Source: Litoditis marina (lineage: Eukaryota > Nematoda > Chromadorea > Rhabditida > Rhabditidae). Taken from it: a stretch of DNA of 64,000 nucleotides. The position numbers were made by a program, and so were the translations under genes. Each line of letters starts with the position of its first letter. Positions within the stretch are counted from its first letter, which is position 1. The DNA lies in assembly GCA_964036275.1 (NCBI GenBank), contig OZ038439.1, positions 14,117,095 through 14,181,094 of the forward strand, written 5' to 3'. The notes under the pieces are model-generated. The model ran no database searches, had not been told where the DNA came from, and saw only the letters and a program-made list of their open reading frames with translations. This document shows, in pieces, positions 12,027 through 24,217 of the stretch.

Positions 12027-15000
12027 TCAGGGAGCAAGTCTGTACTGGAGATTGAAAGCAAAAAAGCCCATTCTGGTATATCCGCGAATAACCGCCGCTC
12101 CGGTCGAGTTCAGCACCTGGTTGACAACGTCATCCGAATCGAAGCAGACACTGTAATTGTGAGAAACATTAAACTTATTCGCCTCAACTTTACGGCGAGA
12201 TAACTAAGCAAACGCAGGCCTCATACCGAAATGTTGACAGACAATATTATATTATACTATTAGAACTTTGACCTATACCCGAGAAACTATTTTGGTCGAA
12301 GTGAGATAAACAAAATTCGGTCTCGCTATACGATTACATGGGAGTACACTCTCTTCTCTCATCAGGTCACACTTTGAACGCGTTTCTCTAACAAATGAGT
12401 ATGTTGCTTATACTAGAAGTAAGTTGAATAGTCACGAGTTGGTATTCTAATGAGGAATCGTGCACATCGTCCTTGCACGTTCCTGAGTTCTGCTGCGTTT
12501 AACATGTTTTACGTGAAGCAATTGACCACCAGTATAGAACTACTGGGATGGGCGAATTCACTCGAAAACCGGGTCCTTTCCGAACCGGACCGCGAACCGG
12601 TCACTCGAGAACCAAACTGAACCGAGTGAACCGACCGAACCGACATTCTGAATTGACTGGTTCTCCAGTAGAAGGTTTGAATCGGACCGGAGTTAATCAT
12701 AATTTAAACAAACCAATTGTATACAAGGGAACATTAGTGGATTCCCACTCATTCTACCTTGTATACGATCCGGTTCGGTCGGTTCGGTTCGGTTCGGTTC
12801 TCCAGTGACCGGTTTGCGGGTCGGTTCAGGAAGGGCCCGGTTCTCCAGTGAATTTGCCTGGGATGTTTGATTTTTCGCTGTAGGGTAATACAGTACGATA
12901 AAATGAATGGTACGGCACTCACGTGAGGGGGTTGGACGTGGGGTCGTCATGCAGGTAGATATGTCCTCCAGAGAAGAAACAGTCATTGCCGCCCGTGGAC
13001 CAATAATTGATCAAGACACTGTTTATTCTCAGCTGCAGATTCTTTTTGCACTCGCCGTCGGTCTGAAAAACGATAACTGCAATGCAGAGTACGTACGCTA
13101 GAAGATCCCGGCAATCCTGCGTCTATCGCTCTGCGTCACAATTTCCCGTCTCTTACATCCCGGCGGGATGTAAGAGCAGTCCGCTATATCGCTTTCGTCT
13201 TGCCCTTAACATTGCTGTGAACTGGTTGCAACCGTAAGAATCGGAGTCATACCGGGTACTGTGCCAGGTATTGTAGGTTGAAAATACAGCAATTTAGTTT
13301 TAGAACTCTGGTGTTTCGAGAGGTTAAATGTCTTGTGAAAACAAAATGCCTGTATTTTAGGTAACAAACACACTTATTTCGTAACACTGAGCTAAATTGT
13401 CGTTATTATTATTTCTAATTCATTAGTCCGTTGAGTCGCTCCCCATTGTAACACGCTGAGATAATATTTTTCCGAATTTTTTCATGTAAATCAGATTATA
13501 GAGGAACGGTCCCTTTAATGTCTTTCGTGAATAGTAGAACGAGCTCCCATTCAAAATTTACTTCAGCTGGTGTACTTTCTTTATCGAGTCTAATCACCAT
13601 TCTTCACCATTCTTAAATATAAAAAATATTACTCGCAATTTTGAGAGTGCCAATCTGAGCGCTGCTGGGATTTCAAAGGGGGACAGAAAGGAAAGTTTAT
13701 ATGAAAGAGCGGCTCAAGAGAAACTGATACATGCCATTTTTACTCGAACAAATAAACCTCATTTGCATACGCTCCACATGTTTTAGTCTGTTTTGTGGGG
13801 CGCGCAGCGTTATGTTTAGGTACCCCGGGGTACCTAAACTAGCTTTCCATTCTGCCCTTCTTTAATCGACCGTTCAGTCAACTAAAACTCAAAAAGATTG
13901 CTTCGAGTGTTGGTCGATTTTAAAATACTTACTTCAATGGTCCAGAAACATTCCTGTGCGGTTGCGTGTGCCTCGCCCGAAAAAGTTCCAACCACCCCGC
14001 CCACATATTGCCACTCGGATGTAGGCTAAACATACAAACGATTATGCTGGTAGAACAGTAATATGTGTTAGGGCAAAACTCCAGAATAGTTCATCATGAC
14101 CGTCATAGTTATAGAACAACCTGTTGTGATTAATTTCCTAAACAGAAACACACAGAGCGAGAATTGGACAAAATTGCATGTGACAAAGTTATCAGAAGAA
14201 GTTCTATGAAGAGCGAGTTGTGTGTTATGACCGTTTAATTTCATTGTTTCGATCACTCAAGTGACCGGAGTAACTGAGCGTACCGTCAGGGTCTCTCCAC
14301 AGACTCCCATGCTAGTCTCAGGTGCTGTATTTCCAGGTGCTCTGGAATAGTAGAGTGTATCGAAACTGAGAGAAATTATAGAGAGTGTCAAGTTTATACA
14401 TTTCTGTCTCTCACCGGGATCGAACCTGCGAGCAAAAGTTTCGTAGCAGGGCGCTAACCACTGCACTATTAGATCATATAGTCAGAGTGCTTTGGAATCG
14501 AAAAGATGTGTGCGTACACAGATGAAAGTGAGATATACAGTACTCTCCCGCCTTTCCGTTGGCGACGACCATACAAACGTTCTGCAACTTAGTAGAACTG
14601 CATATGTAGGACTCCAATGATGATGATCTCATTTGTTTCATCTCTAGGAAACCACAACTAATTTTCATGACTTCATGACGCGATAAAAGTATAAATGACA
14701 AAATCAAAGAAGAACCATGTTTCTATTTCTCTATATACCTTGTTTCACATCTATCTCCAGTCCATGCGTCTGCACAGAGACATTTAGTGCAGTCATTCGG
14801 GTTCACAACTCCCTTGTGCTTACATTCCAATGGCGCGCATTCTGCAATGAAATGGATAGATATAAATAATTGTTAGTTCAGATACACACAGGTGATCAAG
14901 TCGTGCATGACGTGGACGTACGAATATAGTTCCACGTTAGTTCATTATGTGAATCAGATCTCTGGAGCACGACACCAGTGTTCCAGTGCACGACACCAGA

Positions 15001-18000
15001 CAGGCAGTGTTGCTGTTGAATCACTCCAATACACTCCAATAGATGCAGTGGATTTTCATTAAATTACCTCATAAACAAAATCTCATCAACTTTTCACGAG
15101 AATCTAATGATTGCTATGCATCAACATCAAGAACTCGCTGATATTTTATGAGATGTTCATGATGTTCTTACAAAACATATCGTTTTTATGAAGCTGGGAG
15201 GTTAACTACACCGCCAGGTTCCACGGACAGATGCCGCACAGAATTCAAATCAGGAAGCCAAGATTACAGCTCGAAGAATAATCTCAGTCCGTTTACGTGC
15301 ACATTTCGATCTCCAACCTGTGTGCTCAAAGTGATAAATGAACCGAATGATTTCAATCTTTGTTTCTACTAACGTGTTGAACATTCATAGTAGTTGTTGA
15401 TAGCCTCGAAATCGAGTAGTTGATAGTTGGCCGAGCCAAGTGTTTTCTGATATATCTCATCAATTGCCAATATAACCGGGATACTGCGGTCGATGGCGAA
15501 GCCATCTAGAATGAAATCATAATCACAAAGTAATTTTTTTATTTTATAACCCATGAGTCATAATTACTGGCGGCGAAGCAATCCCTCAAAAATCTCATGA
15601 GCTACCTCGTGAGCTAATCGCATGAGCTTCTCATGAGATTCAAGTGATTGCTATGCTATAACATTGAGAGTTCATGAGTAGCTCATGAGGTACCTCATGA
15701 GAAACTCATATGAACTTCTCGTGAGATTGGAGGGATTGCTACGCCACCAGCCGTTGTATGAATAAACCCCATTATAAAAATGCCGTTGACCGAAATTTTC
15801 ATTGCGTTTTCAAGGGCTTTCCAGTCGAAAACGAACTTTGATTTTCACTCTGTATGTCTCCTCGCTGAGCATGCTCAATTTAAGTTAGTATGCACAGCCA
15901 TGATTCAAGTTAATATGTAATTACATAATTTCATACCGCGTTACTATTTGTACACAGCCCCTGAAGTGGTATACGTGCTGAGGTATCCACTTATCAAACA
16001 AATATGATTTACGTGTGAATAATGTTTCATGCATGCGAGGATGCTCATAGTCGATGTTCCTGACAGTCCAACATGTGGAATATCCTTTGCTACCCTTTTA
16101 TGAGTTATTCACAGTAAAGATAACTCACACGCTCCGTAGTGCATCACACTGCCGTAATCGTAGATTTGAGAGTATGAGTCCACGTTTCCGCTCTGAATGT
16201 AACGTATATTTCATATTTTCAGTATAACTTGTAACGACCTAAAGAAATTGATGTTTAATTGGTCATCCATTATCCAGCCTAAAAGTATAAAACATATCTG
16301 ACATTACCAATTTCCGTCCATCTTTGATTGATTACTATGCTACTCTCTGAAAGCTCGTTAGCAATTGTGTGAGGTACTCCTGAGCATCTGGCGAATAATA
16401 ACAGTTCCAAGAAAGTGATAAAGAAGAACATGCACTGATCACGGAATGTAAGTGAGCTTGGCGGGTATCATACATCTTACAAGATGAACACTAGACAATA
16501 AACGCTGCAACATTGTTTCTGTTATGCTTCATGTTGCACGTTTCCGTTAAGTATGAAATGAGAACGAAGAGAGATAATAGAAGTTTTTTACCTGAGTATA
16601 CTGCGAAGTTTTGTTGACTTGAACGTTTTCCATGTTGAGGGTGATATGATTATTCCTGTAAGGTAATATCTGTTTTCATAGCAGGCGCGATGTTAATTTT
16701 GCTTGTGTCTGTCTCATTCCAGTTGTGGAGTGTTACGGCTTGGGCTATATTTTGTTAGAAATAATATTGCCGCAGACACTTTGCAAGGCGTGCGCCAAAA
16801 CGCTGAGACTTGCACAGAAAGACATGCGTTATTAGTGACAGTGAAATTTTAGCGCTGCGTTTGAAGATGCGTTTGAGCCTCGAAAAACTGTGTTGAGGCG
16901 CGCGCGGCGCGGAAAAGTGAGACTTTGTGGATAAACTACTGTTTTCCTACGACACCGCCCCGCAAACGCATGATGTCTTGTAGATGTCGGTATGTCTGCG
17001 TATAGGAAGCGAAAAAAGTGTGGGGAAAGTATAACGTCGGACATTGTATTTGTATATGTCGCTAATTCTGTATTCTAAAACAGCTCAGCTTCGTGTGTTT
17101 TTACATATAGCTATTTCGATTGAGTTGAGATAATAAATAAACATGACTGGACCTCAAACTCATAGACACTAATATGTTCTAATTCAAGACGAGGACTGAC
17201 CTATCAACTCTTGACTGCTCATGCACATAGCCCAATGCGTGTGCAATCTCGTGGACGACAGTCGTAGTCTGAAACTTGAGAAACATGTGAAATACCAACA
17301 CTAAAAAAGGAGAGTTACGGTTTCTCATCACACCAGGTTTCGCACCCCGTAGTTATTCATTTCGAACTATTCAAAAGTTTTGTTTTTGGTTCATTTTCTA
17401 ATCTTAGCATTTCCTCATTTCTAGTTCACGGTCCACACGTTCTACCAATCCCAAATGACTAGATATAGGTAACGCCGTTGCTGTTCTAGATCTGAATGTT
17501 CAATTTCCCTAATGCACGGTCAACATAACTGTTCCAGATTCTATTCATTATCGCAACATTTACGAATCGTATTGTTCTCAATGTGAGAGTGTGAGCGAAA
17601 GCCATGACAGATTTCATGGGACACAGCCCTGGAAAATCTGGAACCAAACTCCGGACTAAGTAGGTCCCATATTTCCCATATTTCTAAGTAGGTCCCATAT
17701 TTCCCTAAGTCCCATATTTCAAAAACTTAACTTCATCATCTTTCAAAAAAAATGAAGTAATATATGTATTTAGATCAACTTTTCTCACCTATTTTCATTT
17801 TTTCACTCAAAATTCAGTTTTACCAACTCGAAACCCCAGTTTTGTCGCACTGAAGACTCAAAAACTAGCGAGTGGCATTGATTCTTCGCGCCGGGCCTGA
17901 GCCAATAAGCCACGCCCCCTTATGTACCCCTCTAACTACCCCGGGTTCTGTCTGAGAACCACCGTCTCACTCACCCACTCGCAGCCCCAGCCAATGGAGA

Positions 18001-21000
18001 TCGGTTGCACTCCTCCAGCGTATCCCAACCACGACCAGCATCCGTCACCGAAGAAGAAACTGGAAGAAATATGTAAGAATGAATAAGAAATATTCCAGAA
18101 ACTAGTTAACCGATACTACGACTGTAAAGGAGGACTGAATGGAAAGCTATTTTAGGTACCCCGGGGTACCTAAACATAACATTGCGCGCATCAAAACAGA
18201 CTAGAACACATGAGTATGCAATTTGGATTTGTTAGTTGGAGTAAAAAGGGTATACATCAGTGTCTCTTGATCAGCGCTTTCATTCAAATATTCCTCTCTG
18301 TCCACCTTCATACCACTTCGAAGTATGAACAGTCTCGCCGCGATAGTGTGCAGTATTATAAATCGTAGACTCTCTGGGAATTGTCACGTCTCCAGCCTCT
18401 GCAGACAGGTTGTTTACGTTTGACTTATCGATAAAAATTATTTGTACATAATTAAGAAAAAGGTAAGAAACTGATTCATAGTGTCGTGCATGACGTAATC
18501 TATAATTTATCAGAAAGGAGAAAAAAGGGGTCTACGTCTCTCTGACCTACACAAACTAAACTGAGAAGAAGAAGGAAAAAATGAGATAGAGAGATGGACG
18601 AAAACTGTATCAAACCCACATTATTTCGGGATCGGTATCGTTTCGCTCAAAATGGATGCATGTTCTTGTGTTGTACAATTCGATTGCGTCATTAATGGCG
18701 GTGATTGCTTGTGCTACAATAAAAGTCATTTTGTGGGTCAGTTTTGTCGCATTTCTAATTTACTGCATTTATATTAATATTTTGAAATGAATCACCTACG
18801 AATATTACCCTCTAATGTATCACCTAATTTGTGTCAGTACTATTATTAAGTATTAATAAAGTGGTTTATTGTATGGTTTATTCTATCAAATTTAACGTAT
18901 CTTCTTGTACTGGCTTGAAAGTGTTGGAATGATATAAGGCGGGGTCAATTAAAAAAATTTGGAAAGTCGCCGAAAACCAGGAAACGTACCAAACGGCGCT
19001 CTAGGAAAAAACGGTCGACACGAGTGAGTGATTTGGCACAGAACTGGAATATTTTTCAAACGAAAGCGACTGCATGTCTGAATTGTGGGTGTTGCTTGAT
19101 ACTCGGGTTGTCAATAGTACAGTGAGAACAAGGATGAATAGTGACCACTTTATTGCGAATCAACAACAGACAATGCATTCAAAAAGTACCTGATTTGACA
19201 TCTTTCAAACTAAAAACAGACATACGAGAAATTCCAAAGCTAAAAATTACCAGATTGAAAAATGCTAAAAATAGACATCCAAGAAATTCCAAAGCTAAAA
19301 ATTACCAGTCGACAAATTCTGAAAATAGACATCTGACAAATCCCAAAGCTAAAAATTACTCGTTTGACAAATGCCAAGACATTGCTTCTTGCTTTGAAAT
19401 TTGTCAAGTAATGGTGTGCCTCAATTATTAAATTTCAAAACACAAATTCTGTGATTGGCACATGTCAAAACGGCAATTTTAACAACCTAGCTTAAACAAC
19501 ATAAAAGTATTACGAAAAATAGATAAAAGCGAATTACAAACATATTAAATAATGAAACAACACATGTTCCGAAAATAATTCAATTAGGAATATAAAAAGG
19601 TAGCTAGAGCTAGTGTTATGAAAAAGCAAGCTACTTGAGATGTGGTTCGCTATGAAAAAAAGAAGTTAAGCTTGAGAACATTGATAATGTTTGAGTTAGC
19701 GAAACCGAAAAGCCTATTGTAAATGGGATTGCAGGTACATATTACATTTGCAAGGCTATTCGTTAACTCAGATACAGAATGCTGAGAAGAGAAACTTGGC
19801 GGCTAGTAACCCACCCAAAGCGCTAGTAGCGGTTCGATCGAACAAAGGTTTGCTATTACCCATTTAGTAGTGACCTAGTGACTTGATTTTCGATAGCCGT
19901 TTAGCAAATGGATACCAAGTTACTATTAACGGCTATAAAACAACTACCTCGAGTTCGCGAAAATGGAAAAAATCACAAAATGCTACTAGTTTTCTACTAA
20001 ATTGCTAGCTAGTTTGGACAAACCTCTACCTACCACTACTAAACAGCTTATAGCCGTTCGATCGGACGGCTACTGGTGATTAATTACTGTAGAAAAGAAC
20101 CAGGTTAATCAACGTGTTAATCCCTATTTTTTGAGCAAAACCGCAGTTTAACAATAATTCAATCGCCCTCAACAACGGAGAAACAAAGAAATTATATCCA
20201 TTTAAGCATTACTTCGACGTGAAAATAGCAAATCCACTCCATTACAAAACAAATCTCAGAAGAATCTAATTTGCTATGTTCAATCGAATTTAACAAATTT
20301 TCGTGAAAAGAGCTTATTAATACAGATTTACGGAACTGAAAGTGAGAAACTGATTACTAATCTTAAGAGCATACCTAGCAGAAACACAGAAAAAAGCAGC
20401 GTCAAAAATACTAAACAAAATGAACTGTCCGGGCAGCGAGTGACAGACCAACAGCTTGGTATCCATTTGAGTGGACTCCTTTTGGGCCGGAATAGCGAAT
20501 GGGCATAATGCTTCGTCCGTATCTGAAACAGAAACTGTACTGAACAATAATGTCTGAATATACATTTGTCATAACCCTACAAAACAAGAAACGTGATCAA
20601 AATAACCTTATAATGGCGCGGAGCGCGGTTTGAGCATACATCAGAAAGTTTGTCCGAATAGCCATGGAAAATAGAAAAACGACCTACTTTTTTGCCATAA
20701 ATGGGGTAACATTTCTACTTTCGATGCAAAATCATTAAATTTCGCGCATTTAAGTATAAAAACGGACTCCTTCTTTTCGAATAGTTCGACCTTAACCTAA
20801 CTGGTGTATGTAGAGTAGTGTTTTCTACCCTATCCAAGTTTCCACGGCAATCCTCACAGAAAAATAGAAGAACTGAGCATACACTGGTAAGGTTTGACTA
20901 TTCGACAAAACAAGTCCGTTTTAAACTTAGACCCGTGAGAGTTGATTTTGCATCAAAAATTGACAAGATCACTTGTTTTCAATTGAAGAGAAGCCCACGT

Positions 21001-24000
21001 TTCGATTTTCTCCGGCTAATCGAACAATTTTATTGAGGTATGGGACTGAGTGCAAACAGTTTCAAATGTTTAGACCTAAGTTGATTGACACTTATACTTA
21101 TGGATCATGTTGCATGTACTCAACTCAACTAATTGAGACTAATAGCTTATATAACTCGCTCCTACTACTACATCAGAGTAAATTGAACATATTCCGTGAG
21201 CTACCTGAAAAAACGCACTCAAGTCGGCTTATATTTAGAGCGCTACGAGATTACGCGACAACTCGCCCTCGCGTGTGTGACACCTCGTCCCCACTGTTTT
21301 CAACAATAATAAGCTAGAAACATGGCTTGAAAAGCGAATCACATTTTTTGAACTTCAAAGTTTGTTATTGAATACAAATCAAAAACTAACACCTTTAAAA
21401 AGTTGATTAACAGCCACACATTTGATAGAAACAATGAATGTCTGAGAATGACCATACAATTAGCAAATTACTATTCTATCTTCTAATTCCAACTCGATTC
21501 TGAAGTTGTCTACTATATCTAGGGAGGAACAAATCTAGGCATCCGCTTAATTCTAAAGTTTAGGCTGGTTTGAGTCATTTTTGAGCAGGGGGACAAGTTG
21601 TGACCCACAAAACGAGGTCGAGATGTCCACAAGCAACCGCAAAAGCTGCATGATGTGACGAAGCTAGAGAATTATAGAATGAAGACTCACCCTTGTTAAA
21701 CTCGAACTCCATCTTGTGATGAGCGCCTCGCAGCATGTCAGTGATGCGGGTAATCATTCCGAAACCTTCAAGAAACAGATGTATCCATGTCAAATAAGTA
21801 ATAAATATGAATAATTGCGTCTAAAAGAACAATTAAAAGAAAAAATAACATAACTCGGTTTACAAATTTTGCAAAAAAAGCTGCAGACGTGCACAGGAAA
21901 ATGCAGAAAATACACGCGCAGGCTACGCATTACATTTTTCGTTACACGCTATCATTAAAAAGTTGAAATTTTTCAAAATTTTTATTCTAAATGTAATTCT
22001 TTCATGTTTATTTTGTTTAATTTGTTTGTAAAGCATGATATACATTAGTCTCCAGCTATTTTAGTTAGTATGATGCTCGCCCAAGAATTGTTTCGAGTGA
22101 AGTTGACGTTTTTTACATTCTAGCCGTGTTTTCCTGAAAAGGGTGGTTCTCACTTTATATTTGACAGCGCATTTTTAATTGTTTTTCAGAATAGTGTTCT
22201 GTTTCTGGCCAATTACACAAGCAACCGGGTTGCATGCAACCAAAATGCAACCGGGTTGCATGTGTAAAGACAGTTTGGTTGCTTTCCAAATGCAACCGGG
22301 TTGCTTTTGGTTGCTTTTCGAATGCAACCAAAAGCAACCAAATTGCAGTAAAAACAGGAAAATGTCCAAAAATTCAGTGTTTGGTTGCATTTGAAAAGCA
22401 ACCAAAAGCAACCCGGTTGCATTTGGAAAGCAACCAAACTGTCTTTACACATGCAACCCGGTTGCATTTTGGTTGCATGCAACCTGGTTGCATGTGTAAA
22501 CCGCCTCTGTTTCTCACGTATTCTCAATTTCGTCATTCGATTTTGTCGTTTATGTTAATGTTAGGAAGTTTACTATATTTCGGCTGTGTTTTTCAGATAT
22601 AATTGCCGATATGAAGGCAGTGTGGTTATCTCTCAGAAGATTGGATGAGTTCGAATTTCAATGAAGTAATCATAAGTAAGTTTATGGTTGATTGACATTG
22701 TTGATTTCGCGATTTTATCAAAAATACACTAGATTTGATGCTAGAATCCGGAGTGTCTTCATTGTTGAATAAGAGTCAAATTAGGGGAGATGAATAAAGT
22801 TTCCGGAACCAGCGAAAGGAGGTAGTTTTAGGCATTGTGCTGCCGGATCGAGCGTTTGCTGCCAAAGTCGGCAGCAAAATGCTGCGAATTCTTGCAGTTT
22901 TGCGTTTTGCAACTGCACATGACGTCACTAGTTTATCATATTCCTCAAAATCTCGAAAAGGGCTAAAAGTCAACTGTTTTATATGATCAGATGAAATCTT
23001 TGCTCGAAATTTGCATTTTTCATGTCGGAATTTGACTCTTATGTATCTAGAAGATAAATGTGTCGAGTGTCGTATCGGATATTCACCCTGTATAGTTCGG
23101 AGAGATATCTGACACCAGTGGCCGTATTTTGTATGGTCAAATAGGCGGGTAACCTATTTGAGCGAAATTTTAATGTTCGCGTTATAATTCATGTTACGGT
23201 TATTTTTTTATATTTTCTGCTAATTGAGTGCATGTTTGCTAGCTTCACATGTATGCAAGATAAACTTCAAAGCAAGTGAATGAGTAGTCCGTGGTAAATG
23301 ATTTGAATTCTAGCTTACAAATAGCTTACCCGGCTGTTTGAGCTTAAAAACTACGGCCACTGAACAGAAATGCATAATGTGTAACCACCAAAAGGAACAA
23401 AAATGACAGGTTTCACCATTTTATTGTTCTCCTACACAATGCACTTATTCTTTCAAGCAGGTTTAGACACAAAGAGTAGCATTACTAGGGTGATAGTAAT
23501 AATGACTCATATATAATATATTTGTTCATTTTACAGGCCAGAGGGAGTATAGGCGTCATTCGGATGGATCAAGTATGGATGGCCAGAACACATCGTAGCG
23601 CATTGTAAATATTGTGAGTTTTTCAACGTTAATTGTTCTTTTTGAGTGTTCAGGGTTCAAGTTTTAGGTAAAACATTTTAATTTCACGTAGTGAAGTGAA
23701 CGTGCGGGGAACATTGACTTTTTACCCCCCACCTTTCTGAATTGGTATTGCGTTTGGGGAATTGTAGAATGACCCCCCTTTTGTAGAATGGTAATTCAAT
23801 TTATCACTTGCAATACAAAAGTTTGAGGGTGGGGGGTAAAAAGTAAACATTTCCGGTATTGACATACACCAGTAAGGTCTGACTAAGCGACAAAAAGTAA
23901 TCTGTTTTAAGATGTAAACACGTGAACATTTAGGATTTTCCATCAAATGTAGACCGATTTTCATCTTTTCGACCGAAAAGTAGTCCGTTTTCCGAATTTT

Positions 24001-24186
24001 TCTGACTATTCGGACAACCTTGCTGGTGTATGGGTATTGAAGTTCAGCCCCCCACTCGTTGAAGTTTGACCCCCCACCATTGAAGTTCTACCCCCGCCGA
24101 CCCAGGTGGGGGGTAAATAGTAAATGTCGAAGTTGAATTTTGACCCCCCCCCCCCCTCTCCTAGATTTTCAGGTTTTAGCTTGGGT

Positions 24187-24217
<31 letters not shown>

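Noticed and set aside
19210..19372. CRISPR-like array
   Set aside because: The 54-bp units are continuous tandem repeats without unique spacers, in a eukaryotic transposon.
22228..22500. True RFX X-box array
   Set aside because: GTTGC and GCAAC half-sites are spaced two bases too closely for the usual 14-bp X-box, so resemblance is noted but not called.
22179..22602. Overlapping open frames on both strands over the GCAACC hairpin
   Set aside because: Similar peptides arise on both strands because the DNA is palindromic; this is not coding.
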